A model generated the notes under the pieces. That model was not told where the DNA came from. It saw only the letters and a program-made list of their open reading frames with translations, and ran no database searches. A stretch of DNA of 64,000 bases from Streptomyces atroolivaceus (lineage in GTDB: Bacteria; Actinomycetota; Actinomycetes; Streptomycetales; Streptomycetaceae): contig NZ_JNXG01000012.1 of the NCBI RefSeq assembly GCF_000717025.1, positions 62,001 to 126,000 of the forward strand, written 5' to 3'. This document shows positions 17,387 to 26,022 of the stretch, piece after piece (within the stretch, counting starts at the first letter, position 1; each line of letters starts with the position of its first letter). The position numbers and the translations under genes were made by a program.

Positions 17387-18384
17387 CGCCCTCACCGGGG
17401 CGCCGCGCTCACGTGGTCGCGGTGCTCGCGTTCGACGGCGTACAGCTGCTGGACGTCACCGGGCCCGCCGAGGTGTTCACCACGGCCAATGCGTACGGGG
17501 CCCGTTACGTGGTCCGGACCGTCTCCCTGACGGGTGAGGACGTCCGGACGTCCGCGGGAGTCAGGATCGGGGTGGACGGTCCGCCGGAGAGCCTTCCTCC
17601 TCGTCCCGGGACACTGCTCGTTCCCGGCCGCCGTGAGTGGCGCCGGGTGGTGGCCGACCGGCAGCTGGTGGCCCGGGTGCAGGAGCTGGCCGGTCGTGCC
17701 GGCCGGACGGCCTCGGTCTGCGCAGGCGCGTTCCTCCTGGCGGAGGCCGGGCTGCTCGACGGGCGCCGGGCAGCGACGCACTGGCGGCTGGCCGGCGAAC
17801 TGGCCGCCGCCTACCCCGCGGTGTCGGTCGAGGGCGACCCCGTCTTCGTACGCGACGGGGACGTCATCACCTCGGCAGGGGTCACGGCCGGCATGGATCT
17901 CGCGCTGGCCCTGGTGGAGGAGGACCACGGCGCGGACGTCGCCCGCTCCGTGGCCCGGGAGCTGGTCGTGTTCATGGCACGGCCGGGCGGTCAGTCCCAG
18001 TTCAGCGCGCGGCTCGCCCCGCGTGAACCCGGCCATCCCGTCGTCCGCCGGGTGATGGACGCCGTGGGAGCCGATCCCGGAGCGCGGCACGATGTGGAGA
18101 CCCTTGCCCGTGACGCGGGGGTCAGCGCCCGTCACCTCGGTCGGCTCTTCCGGGCGGAGACGGGGATGACTCCCGGCCGGTACGTCGAGTCCGTGCGCCT
18201 GGAGGCCGCACAGGCACTGCTCGCCGGAGGCAGCGACCCGGTGGACTCGGTGGCCGAGGGAGCGGGGTTCGGCTCGGCGGAGACGATGCGGCGGACGTTC
18301 CAGCACGTACTGGGTGTGTCGCCCACCGTCTACCGCGCACGGTTCCGTACGACGATGGCCTCCGGCAGGGGCGCCCACACGTGA
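17383..18384 (+). CDS. GlxA-family AraC-type transcriptional regulator
   Basis: 333 residues. The DJ-1/PfpI-like ligand domain starts VVAVLAFDGVQLLDVTGPAE and includes SVCAGAFLLAEAGLLDGR. The C-terminal AraC domain has VETLARDAGVSARHLGRLF and DSVAEGAGFGSAETMRRTF. The start at GTG 17383 gives the usual 4-base overlap with the HD-domain gene; a GTG nine bases earlier is possible. It is the second regulator of this type within 5 kb but clearly diverged from the one at 12149. It ends at a bidirectional hairpin facing the MurE-like gene. Confidence 0.88.
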   Translation: MTPSPGRRAHVVAVLAFDGVQLLDVTGPAEVFTTANAYGARYVVRTVSLTGEDVRTSAGVRIGVDGPPESLPPRPGTLLVPGRREWRRVVADRQLVARVQELAGRAGRTASVCAGAFLLAEAGLLDGRRAATHWRLAGELAAAYPAVSVEGDPVFVRDGDVITSAGVTAGMDLALALVEEDHGADVARSVARELVVFMARPGGQSQFSARLAPREPGHPVVRRVMDAVGADPGARHDVETLARDAGVSARHLGRLFRAETGMTPGRYVESVRLEAAQALLAGGSDPVDSVAEGAGFGSAETMRRTFQHVLGVSPTVYRARFRTTMASGRGAHT

Positions 18385-18387
18385 CGG

Positions 18388-18412
18388 GTGCCCCGGACAC
18401 GGAACGGGGCAC
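18388..18412. terminator. Bidirectional terminator between convergent genes
   Basis: GTGCCCCG pairs with CGGGGCAC (8 bp, 9-base loop) in the 45-base gap between the GlxA-type gene and the MurE-like gene. Confidence 0.65.
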
Positions 18413-18429
18413 GGGTCCGCTCCCCTGCC

Positions 18430-19902
18430 TCAGCTCCCGGCGAGTTCCCGCACGGTGGCCATGTCGCTGAAGGGCAGGAGCGCGTCACCGACGATCTGGA
18501 ACGGCTCGCTGCCCTTGCCCGCGATGAGGACGATGTCCTCGGGGCCTGCCGCCGAGAGGGCGAACGCGATGGCCCGGCGGCGGTCGGTGAAGCGTTCGTA
18601 CGGGGTGCCGGTCTCCGCGATGCCCGGGGCAACCTGGTCCAGGATCGCCTCCGGGTCCTCGTGGCGCGGGTTGTCCGACGTCAGCACACACAGGTCCGAG
18701 TGCGTTCCGGCGATCGTCCCCATCTCGGCACGCTTGGTGGTGTCCCGGTCCCCGCCGCAGCCGAACACGGTGATGACCTTGGAACGGGCGAAGCCGCGGA
18801 TGGTGCTCAGCACCTTGTCCAGCGAGTCCGGGGAGTGTGCGTAGTCCACGATGACCGAGGTGCCTCCGGCGGTCGTCATGCGCTCGAACCGGCCCGGGAC
18901 CTGCGGCATCCGCTCGAGCGCGGCGACGAGGCCCGGCAGGGCGTGCCCCAGGGTGTGGCAGGCCGCCACCGTGGCGAGCGCGTTGGACACGGAGAACCTG
19001 CCGGGCGCGGGAATGGCCGCCGGGTACTTACGGCCGTCGTGGTGCAGCGTGAAGCGGGTGCCCGAGGCGTCGACGACCAGATCGGTGGCCCGGTAGTCGG
19101 CCTCGGTGTCGAGGGCGTACGTGGTCACCGCGCCGGGCATCATCGCCCCGATACGGGCGCTCACCGGGTCGTCCGCGTTGACCACGGCGTGCCCGCACAG
19201 CCCCTGGAAGAGCCGGAGTTTGGCGTCCCGGTAGTTGTCCATGGTCCCGTGGTCGTCCAGGTGGTCCTGGCTCAGGTTGGTGAAGACCCCGACGTCGACG
19301 AAGGTCCGGTCGACCCGGTGCGTCAGCAGGCCCATGGACGTGGCCTCCAGTACCACGGTGCCTGCCCCCCGGTCCCTCATGCACCCCAGCAGGTACTGCA
19401 GGTCGGGGGATTCCGGCGTGGTCAGCACCGACCGGGGCATCGGGATCAGTTCGTCGCCGATACGGCTTCCGGAGGTCCCGATGACCCCGGCCTTCGCACC
19501 CTCGGCGATCCGCAGCACGGACTCGACCATGTAGGAGACCGAGGTCTTCCCGTTGGTACCGGTGATCGCCACCATGTTCATCCGCCGGCCCGGCTCGCCG
19601 TGGTAGCGCGAGGCGACGACGGCCGCCGCCGTCCGGGCGTCCGGCACCCGCACGACGCAGACGTCCCCCACTGTCGCGGGCAGCACGCAGCCGTCCTCCA
19701 CGAGGACCGCCGCGGCGCCCCGGGCGACGGCGGGGGCGACCGCGTCCGGACCGCCCTCCAGATGGCCGGGCACGGCGATGAACAGCGAACCCGGCGCCAC
19801 GCGGTCCGCGTCGAAAGCCGTCCCGGCGGTGATGTGCGTCTTCTCCGGGTCACCCTGGAGGATGTGGTGGTTCTGTCCGGCCAGCAGCTCGCTCAGCTTC
19901 AA
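18430..19902 (-). CDS. MurE-like Mur ligase (UDP-MurNAc-tripeptide synthetase family)
   Basis: A 490-residue ATP-dependent amide ligase. The P-loop is GTNGKT (residues 115-120); the Mur-family middle includes TTPESPDLQYLL, VLEATSMGL, FTNLSQDHLDDH and VIVDYAHSPDSL. The C-terminal domain has SDNPRHEDP, the DNPR motif that in true MurE contacts diaminopimelate. The usual GKGHE near the end reads GKGSE here. The gene stands alone rather than in a division/cell-wall cluster, so it is probably a second MurE-like enzyme. It could be a paralogue for peptidoglycan or a ligase for a small peptide. The neighbouring metal-regulated operon ends 318 bases upstream and is closed by a hairpin. Confidence 0.87.
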   Translation of the reverse strand: MKLSELLAGQNHHILQGDPEKTHITAGTAFDADRVAPGSLFIAVPGHLEGGPDAVAPAVARGAAAVLVEDGCVLPATVGDVCVVRVPDARTAAAVVASRYHGEPGRRMNMVAITGTNGKTSVSYMVESVLRIAEGAKAGVIGTSGSRIGDELIPMPRSVLTTPESPDLQYLLGCMRDRGAGTVVLEATSMGLLTHRVDRTFVDVGVFTNLSQDHLDDHGTMDNYRDAKLRLFQGLCGHAVVNADDPVSARIGAMMPGAVTTYALDTEADYRATDLVVDASGTRFTLHHDGRKYPAAIPAPGRFSVSNALATVAACHTLGHALPGLVAALERMPQVPGRFERMTTAGGTSVIVDYAHSPDSLDKVLSTIRGFARSKVITVFGCGGDRDTTKRAEMGTIAGTHSDLCVLTSDNPRHEDPEAILDQVAPGIAETGTPYERFTDRRRAIAFALSAAGPEDIVLIAGKGSEPFQIVGDALLPFSDMATVRELAGS

Positions 19903-20193
19903 GGTGGTCCCTTCGAGGGTGGCTCGAGCCGGGGGGCGGCCGTCGCCGGAACGCCGCTACGGCGGTGCGCCGAAGCAGCGGTGGTGAGGTCGGGCGCGTG
20001 CGATGTGGAACCGGTGCTCGCGTGGTCGCGGAGCACGCGGGAGCGGGGCGCGGCGTCGCCCCTGGAGCGGTGGCCGCTGAAGGTCGCTAGCCGTGTCCGT
20101 GGAGGGCGGTACGGCAGCGTGCGGGCACACCGAGGGCGGCCTGGTGCAGGCACTTCCCTGTGACACCGGTGCGGACCATGGGCCGAGTGTACG

Positions 20194-20212
20194 TCCGGAC
20201 GGGTGGTCCGGA
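20194..20212 (-). terminator. Hairpin closing the ten-gene operon; rest of 19903-20219 empty
   Basis: TCCGGAC pairs with GTCCGGA (7 bp, 5-base loop) eight bases past the stop of the double ATPase gene. In the remaining roughly 290 bases up to the MurE-like start I see no gene; that stretch should contain the MurE-like promoter. Confidence 0.5.
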
Positions 20213-20219
20213 TTCCGCT

Positions 20220-21767
20220 TCAGGGGCGCGCTGCGGCCCCCCGCCCCCTCGACGCACCGAGCAGCGCGGCCGTGAACGGGTGCTGGGGAGCCGTCAGGAT
20301 CCGTTCCCGGGGCCCTTCCTCGACCACCTGTCCGCCGTCCAGCACGGCCACCCGGGTGGCCGGCGCCGCGGTGTCGAGGTCGTGCGTGATCAGGACCACG
20401 CTCGGTCCGTTCGGCCGGCGCATCAGGACGGCCAGCAGGTCCAGCAGGGAGCGTCTGGTCACGGGGTCCAGTCCTGAGGTGATCTCGTCGCAGACCAGCA
20501 CCCGGGGCCGTGCGAGGAGCGCTCTGGCGAGGGCCGCACGCTGGAGTTCGCCGCCGGACAGGCGGCCGGGCAGCCGGCGGGCCAGGATTTCGTCCAGTCC
20601 GAGGTCCGTCAGCACCTGACGGGCCTCCGCCGTCGCCTCCCGGTGGCCGGTGCCGTGCAGGCGTACCGCTGTGCGGGCGACCTGGTCCAGGACCGGCCGG
20701 TGTTCGTCGAAGGCGGCCCGCGCGTCCTGGAAGACGTACTGCACGGCGGCGAGCTGCTCCCGGCTGCGGTCGCGCAGGCTGCGCGGCAGCGCCTTCCCTT
20801 CGAGCAGGACCGTCCCCGTGTGGTCGCGGTGGAGGCCGGCGAGACAGCGGGCGAGGGTGGTCTTGCCGCTGCCGGAGCGCCCGACGACGGCGAGGCATTC
20901 GCCGCTGCGGAGGGTGAGCCGGTCCACGCTGAGCACCGTGACTCGGGAACCACCGGTCCGGTGGCGGGCGGTGAGTCCGCCGACCGTCAGCAGCTCCGCA
21001 CCGGTGAGTTCGGGGTCGGCGTACGGCAGCGTCCTCGGCTCGGCGAGCAGTTCCTTGGTCCACGGGTGCGTGGGGGCGTCCAGGACCCGGTGGACCGGGC
21101 CCTGCTCCACCACGCGGCCACCGCGCATCACCAGCACCTCGTCGGCGAGTTCGCGTACGACGTCGAGGTCGTGGCTGAGCAGCAGTACGGCGATGCCCCG
21201 CGCCGCCACCGCCGCGAGCTGGCCGACGACCCGACGCTTGGTCAGGGCGTCCTGCCCGGTGGTGGGTTCGTCCGCGACGATGACGCGGGCGCCGAGAAGA
21301 AGGGCCTGGGCCAGGACGACGCGCTGCTGCTGGCCGCCGGACAACTGGTGCGGGTAGCGGTCCAGCACCTCCTCGGAGCCGGTGAGCTGGGCATCGGCGA
21401 GAGCTTCGGTGACGCGCTGTCGCGCCGCGTCTCGACGCCGCGACCGGGGCAGGTCCCGGACCTGTCGGCGCGCCATGTCGCGCAGGAGGGATCCGGTGCG
21501 GCGGGCCGGGTTGAGGACGGCGGCGGGGTGCTGGGGGACGTAGCCGATCCGGGCGCCTCGGACGTCCACCTCACCCGTCACCCGCGCGCCCGCGGGGTAC
21601 TCGCCGAGCAGGGCCAGGCCGGTGGTCGTCTTGCCGCTGCCGGACGCGCCGACCAGTGCGGTGACGGTGCCGGGCCGGATCCGCAGCGAGACCCGGTCGA
21701 CGAGCGCCCGGCCGTCGACCTCGACGGTCAGACCGGAGACGGTGGCGATCACAGGGTTCTCGTTCAT
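20220..21767 (-). CDS. Fused double ABC ATPase, Opp/Nik type
   Basis: 515 residues with two complete nucleotide-binding domains. Domain 1 has Walker A GASGSGKTT (40-48), signature LSGGQQQR and ADEPTTGQDAL. Domain 2 (from about 265) has GRSGSGKTT, LSGGELQR and CDEITSGLDPV. It corresponds to an OppD-OppF or NikD-NikE pair joined in one chain and energises the two permeases encoded just upstream. Its ATG overlaps the stop of the second permease gene by four bases. It is the last gene of the operon that starts at 31528. Confidence 0.93.
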   Translation of the reverse strand: MNENPVIATVSGLTVEVDGRALVDRVSLRIRPGTVTALVGASGSGKTTTGLALLGEYPAGARVTGEVDVRGARIGYVPQHPAAVLNPARRTGSLLRDMARRQVRDLPRSRRRDAARQRVTEALADAQLTGSEEVLDRYPHQLSGGQQQRVVLAQALLLGARVIVADEPTTGQDALTKRRVVGQLAAVAARGIAVLLLSHDLDVVRELADEVLVMRGGRVVEQGPVHRVLDAPTHPWTKELLAEPRTLPYADPELTGAELLTVGGLTARHRTGGSRVTVLSVDRLTLRSGECLAVVGRSGSGKTTLARCLAGLHRDHTGTVLLEGKALPRSLRDRSREQLAAVQYVFQDARAAFDEHRPVLDQVARTAVRLHGTGHREATAEARQVLTDLGLDEILARRLPGRLSGGELQRAALARALLARPRVLVCDEITSGLDPVTRRSLLDLLAVLMRRPNGPSVVLITHDLDTAAPATRVAVLDGGQVVEEGPRERILTAPQHPFTAALLGASRGRGAAARP

Positions 21768-22585
21768 GGGCGGCTTCCCGGGCGACGGCCCTTCGGGGGC
21801 GGGGTGTGTTTCTCCATGGCGGCGTCGACGAGCAGGTTGCTGCCCATGGTCAGCGCGACGATGAGCAGGGCTGGCACGACGACCGCCCAGGGCTGGATGA
21901 GCAGGCCGGTGCGGTTGCGGTCCACCATCACGGCCCAGTCGGCGGCGTCCGGGGCGACTCCGATGCCCAGGAAGGCCGCGGTGGCGACCAGGTAGAGGAC
22001 CCCGGTCAGCCGGATCCCGGCGTCGGCGGCGAGTGTGCGCAGGATGGACCGCCCGACGTATCCGACCGCGAGTCGCCACCAGCTCTCCCCCTGCATGCGC
22101 AGCGCCTCCACGGCCGGCCGGGACGCCGCCTCCGCCGCGGCGGCGCGCACGATCCGGGCGGCGTCCGGGATCGAGACGAAGGCCACCAGCAGAGCGAGCC
22201 CGGCGGCTCCGGGTGGAAACGCGGCGGCGACCAGCAGGATCATGAGCAACGAGGGGACGGCCAGCAGCACGTCCAGGGGACGCATCAGCACTTCTTCCAG
22301 CCACCTTCGGTGGGTGAGCGCGCTGATCAGCCCGAGCGGCAGGGCGACGAGGTACGCGAGCGCCGTCGCCGCGAGGGCGACGAGGACGACAGGCCGTCCT
22401 CCGAGCAGCACCTGTTGCACGACGTCCCGGCCGACAAAGTCCGTGCCCAGCCAGTGACCTCCCCCGACGGTGAAGGAGGCGCCACGGGCCGAGGGCTCCC
22501 CGACGAGCAGCGGTCCCGCCAGTGCGAGGCCGAGCGGGACCGCGGCGACGGCCGCCCCGGGGCCGTATCTGCGGAGCCGCTTCAC
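21764..22585 (-). CDS. ABC transporter permease, OppC/NikC type
   Basis: 273 residues with six predicted helices. The N-terminal segment GGGHWLGTDFVGRDVVQQVL is the usual OppC/NikC landmark (GTDxxGRD). The EAA-type cytoplasmic loop follows in EALRMQGESWWRLAVGYVGR. The start is GTG 22585, set by the GTGA overlap with the first permease gene. It should pair with that protein to form the channel for import of a peptide-like or metal-chelate ligand. Confidence 0.92.
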   Translation of the reverse strand: MKRLRRYGPGAAVAAVPLGLALAGPLLVGEPSARGASFTVGGGHWLGTDFVGRDVVQQVLLGGRPVVLVALAATALAYLVALPLGLISALTHRRWLEEVLMRPLDVLLAVPSLLMILLVAAAFPPGAAGLALLVAFVSIPDAARIVRAAAAEAASRPAVEALRMQGESWWRLAVGYVGRSILRTLAADAGIRLTGVLYLVATAAFLGIGVAPDAADWAVMVDRNRTGLLIQPWAVVVPALLIVALTMGSNLLVDAAMEKHTPPPKGRRPGSRP

Positions 22586-23535
22586 GCCGCCACCCCCGAC
22601 CGTGGTGCGAGCCGGTGGGTGACGAGGTCGGCGCCGAGGTTCAGCACGACGGTGGCGATGCCGAAGACCACGGCGAGTCCCTGGACGACGGGGATGTCGC
22701 GGTCGGCCACCGCGTTCATGAGGACGGTGCCGAGTCCGGGGATCACGTAGAGGGCCTCCACGACGATGACGCCGCACAGCAGCCAGTCGATGGTGCGCGC
22801 GAGCTGCTGGGTGGCGGGAGCGAGGGCGTTGGGCAGGGCGTGCCCGTAGCGGATGCGGGCCCCGGAGATTCCGTACCGCGTGGCGTGCGCGGTGTACGGG
22901 GCTGCGAGCGCCTCGATCATGCCGGCCCTGACCAGCCGGGCCAGCGAGCAGACGGGCCGGGAGAGCAGGACCAGGACGGGCAGGACGAGCACGGCGGGAT
23001 GCGCGAGCAGACCGGTGCCGTAACCGACGGCTGTCGGCGGGAGCCAGCCGAGCCGCAGGGCGAAGACGCTCACCAGGAGCACTCCGAGGGCGAACTCGGG
23101 TACGGCGTAGACGCCGAGGGTGGTGGAACTGATCAGCCGGTCGGTGAACCGCCCCTCGTGGCGGGCGGCGAGAACGCCGAGGCCCACCCCTGCCGGGACC
23201 AGGAGCACGACCGTGACCGAGGCGAGGAGCAGGGTGGGGCCGAAGCCGTCCGCGAGGTATCCGGCCACGGGCCGTCCGGAGGTGAGCGAGGTGCCGAAGT
23301 CGCCGTGCAGCAGCCCCATGACCCAGTCGGCCAGCCGTTCGTGGGCGGGCCGGTCGAGGCCCATCGCCTCGCGGACGGCCGCGATGCGCTGGGGGTCCGG
23401 CTGGTCCCCGGCGAAGGCCACCGCGGCGTCGCCCGGCAGCGCCTCGGTCAGCGCGAAGACCAGCAGCACGACGGCCGCGGTCTGCAGGACACCGAGGAGC
23501 AGCCGCCGGGCGATCCAGGAACGGAGTCCGTTCAC
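22582..23535 (-). CDS. ABC transporter permease, OppB/NikB type
   Basis: 317 residues. The N-terminus is ARRLLLGVLQTAAVVLLVFA, the periplasmic part is LGLDRPAHERLADW, and the EAA loop is YTAHATRYGISGARIRYGHA. Six helices and overall order match OppB/NikB. ATG 23535 overlaps the stop of the binding protein gene by four bases, and the gene in turn overlaps the second permease gene. Confidence 0.92.
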   Translation of the reverse strand: MNGLRSWIARRLLLGVLQTAAVVLLVFALTEALPGDAAVAFAGDQPDPQRIAAVREAMGLDRPAHERLADWVMGLLHGDFGTSLTSGRPVAGYLADGFGPTLLLASVTVVLLVPAGVGLGVLAARHEGRFTDRLISSTTLGVYAVPEFALGVLLVSVFALRLGWLPPTAVGYGTGLLAHPAVLVLPVLVLLSRPVCSLARLVRAGMIEALAAPYTAHATRYGISGARIRYGHALPNALAPATQQLARTIDWLLCGVIVVEALYVIPGLGTVLMNAVADRDIPVVQGLAVVFGIATVVLNLGADLVTHRLAPRSGVAA

Positions 23536-25127
23536 GCCAGCCAGACCTTGTCGAAGCGCGCCCAGTCCAGCGTGTTGGCGGGTGCTTCACGGGCGACGCC
23601 CCGCAGGGACCGCGCGGTGCCGAGGATCCAGTCACCGAAACCCCAGACGAGGAAGCCTCCTTCGGCGTGCAGTTGTCGCTGCATCCGTCCGTAGAGGGCG
23701 GCCCGTGCCGTGTTGTCCTTGGTGGACTGGGCCTGCTGGTACAGCGCGTCGAAGTTCTTGTCCTGCCACTTGGTGGCGTTGGTGGTGGAGTCGGTGAGCA
23801 GCCGCTGGGAGATGTGGGACTCGATGGGCATGGCTCCGGACCGGTAGCAGCACAGCGTCCCGGAGTCGAGGATGTCCTTCCAGTAGGAGTCCTTGCTGCC
23901 CATCCGTACGTCGACGGTGACCCCGGCGCGTGCTGCCTGGTCCCGGAAGATTCCGGCGGCCTCGGTGAAACCGGCGGCGACGGCGGAGGTGTCGAGGGTG
24001 ACCTTCAGGCCTTCCGCGCCCGCCTGCGCGAGGAGGCGGCGGGCCCGGCCGATGTCCTGTTCGCGCTGCGGGAGTTCGTCCGCGTAGTACTCGTACCCCT
24101 TTCCGAAGAGGTCGTTGCCGGTCTCGCCCGCGCCGGACAGGGCGCCGTCCACGAGTTCCTGACGGTCGGCGATGAGGAAGAAGGCCTCGCGGACCCGGGG
24201 GTCGTCGAAGGGCGGGCGGTCGGTCTTCATGGCGAAGGCCTGCATCGCGCTGTTCCGCAGCCGGACGATCTCGATGCCGCCCGCCTTCTCGTGGGCGCGT
24301 CCGGTGGCGGGGTTGAGCTCGTGCGCGTACTCGACCTGGCCGCCCAGGAGCGCGTTGATCCGTGCGGACTCCTCGTTGGCGACGATGAACTCGAGCTCGT
24401 CCAGGTGCGGGGCCCCCTCCCAGTGGGCGTCGTTGCGCCGAAGGACGGTGGAGCGCCCGGGGGTGAAGGAGACGAACCGGAAGGGGCCGGAACCGACCGG
24501 CGCGCTGTCGAAGGCGGTGGCGCCGTCTGGGACGACGTAGGTGCCGAAGGCGGCCAGTACGTTGGGGAATTCGGCCGTCGGCCGCTTGAGCACGAACTCG
24601 ACGGTCCGCTCCCCCGTCGCGCGGCTCGCCTTCAGATCGATGGGTTCGAGGGATGCACGGGCGCGGTACGCCTTCTCCGGGTCGGCGATGCGGCGGTAGC
24701 TGTACAGGACGTCGGCGGCGGTCACGGGCTTCCCGTCGTGGAACTCCGCCTGCCTCAAGGTGATGGTCCAGCGGTCCAGGCCGGCGTTGGGCTCCCACTT
24801 CTCGGCCAGGCGCGGCACCGCGGACAGGTCGGCGCCGTAGTCGGCCAGTTTGTCGAAGAGCGCCTTGCTCCGGGCGGCATCGGCGAAGAGGTTTCCCAGA
24901 TGCGGGTCGAGGGTCTCGCTCGCGCCTCCTCCTGCGAAGGCGGCGCGCAGCCGGCCGCCGCGCCGAGGGGTCCCGTCCCCCTTGCCGGCGGCGGTCCCGG
25001 TGCCGTCGGATCCGGAGCATCCTGCGAGGGCGAGTGCGCCGAGACCGGCCGCGCCCCCGGCCGCGGCGAGGAAACCGCGCCTGCGCAGGCCGGGGAAGCG
25101 TTCGTGTCTGTCGGCTGATGCGGTCAT
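23532..25127 (-). CDS. Substrate-binding lipoprotein, SBP family 5 (Opp/Nik type)
   Basis: 531 residues. The N-terminus combines a twin-arginine motif (LRRRGFLAAAG) with a lipobox LALAGCSGS, giving a Tat-exported lipoprotein anchored at Cys37. The rest follows family 5 binding proteins: RLAEKWEPN, FHDGKPVTAADVLYSYRRI, GSGPFRFVSF, ARINALLGGQVEYAHEL. The family binds oligopeptides, nickel or metal-chelator complexes. ATG 25127 follows AGGAGAACAGTC. It lies 76 bases after the methyltransferase gene, the only real gap in this operon, so an extra internal promoter is possible. Confidence 0.93.
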   Translation of the reverse strand: MTASADRHERFPGLRRRGFLAAAGGAAGLGALALAGCSGSDGTGTAAGKGDGTPRRGGRLRAAFAGGGASETLDPHLGNLFADAARSKALFDKLADYGADLSAVPRLAEKWEPNAGLDRWTITLRQAEFHDGKPVTAADVLYSYRRIADPEKAYRARASLEPIDLKASRATGERTVEFVLKRPTAEFPNVLAAFGTYVVPDGATAFDSAPVGSGPFRFVSFTPGRSTVLRRNDAHWEGAPHLDELEFIVANEESARINALLGGQVEYAHELNPATGRAHEKAGGIEIVRLRNSAMQAFAMKTDRPPFDDPRVREAFFLIADRQELVDGALSGAGETGNDLFGKGYEYYADELPQREQDIGRARRLLAQAGAEGLKVTLDTSAVAAGFTEAAGIFRDQAARAGVTVDVRMGSKDSYWKDILDSGTLCCYRSGAMPIESHISQRLLTDSTTNATKWQDKNFDALYQQAQSTKDNTARAALYGRMQRQLHAEGGFLVWGFGDWILGTARSLRGVAREAPANTLDWARFDKVWLA

Positions 25128-25203
25128 GACTGTTCTCCTGTTGCTGGGTGTGCTGAATGGCCGGCGGACGGCACAGCCGGCGCGGTGACGGCTTGTTGCC
25201 GGA

Positions 25204-26022
25204 TCACCCGGCGGACCGCGTGACGGATCTCCTCGCCGACTTCCTGGCGACGAGGTGGATCCGGTCGCCGTCGGCGGCGGTACCCGGTACGGCGCCCGGC
25301 TGCCAGGCCGGTTCGGTGCGTGGCCCGGGGCCGTCGTACAGGGCGAGGACGTCGAAGCCGTGGACGGTGAGGAAGTGGCGCAGTTCCTGGGGCAGGAGCA
25401 GCCGCCACGCGGAGTGCTCCTCGACGGGCGGGCCGCCGTCGTCGGCGGTCCAGCCGCGGGTACGCCGCAGGAGCTGGGCGGCGCGGTCGATGTGCAGTGC
25501 GGTGGTCGAGCGGTACGTCGTGCCCTGCCAGGTGAAGCACGAGACCGCGGGCGCGGCGGGGGGTTCGTCCCGGCCGAGGAAGTACGCGCCGTTGCGCATC
25601 TCCGCGACCAGCAGACCGCCGGGCACCAGCGTCCGGCGGCACGACGCCAGGAATCCGTCGAGCTGCTCGTTCGTGTGGCAGTACAGCAGTGAACTGTCCA
25701 GGCACACCACGGCGTCGAAGACACGCTGACCGAAATCGAACCGGCTGAGATCGGCCTGTTCGTACACCGGTCCCGGGTGGTGGGTGCGCGCGTGGGCGAG
25801 CATGGTGCCCGAGAGGTCGGCGGCCGTGACCCGCCGGCCGGCTCCGTGCAGGAACGCGGCGTCACGGCCGGTCCCGCAGCCGAGGTCGAGAACGGCCGGG
25901 CCGGCGCCGTACCGTCCCAGGAGGTCCTCGGCCCAGCGCCCGGCAAGGCGGTCGGGGTCGGGGAACCTGGCCTCGTACAGGTCCGGGCGGTCGGTGAGCA
26001 GGTTTCCCGTCCGGCGCTTCAT
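25204..26022 (-). CDS. Class I SAM-dependent methyltransferase
   Basis: 272 residues from ATG 26022, fixed by overlap with the MFS stop. Motif I is VLDLGCGTGRDAAFLHG (about residue 44), followed by VTAADLSGTML and the post-II segment FDAVVCLDSSLLYCHT. The C-terminal half (WRLLLPQELRHFLTVHGFDV) resembles small-molecule methyltransferases. In this operon a role in N- or O-methylation of the product made by the upstream enzymes is plausible, but the substrate is not shown by the sequence. Confidence 0.88.
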   Translation of the reverse strand: MKRRTGNLLTDRPDLYEARFPDPDRLAGRWAEDLLGRYGAGPAVLDLGCGTGRDAAFLHGAGRRVTAADLSGTMLAHARTHHPGPVYEQADLSRFDFGQRVFDAVVCLDSSLLYCHTNEQLDGFLASCRRTLVPGGLLVAEMRNGAYFLGRDEPPAAPAVSCFTWQGTTYRSTTALHIDRAAQLLRRTRGWTADDGGPPVEEHSAWRLLLPQELRHFLTVHGFDVLALYDGPGPRTEPAWQPGAVPGTAADGDRIHLVARKSARRSVTRSAG

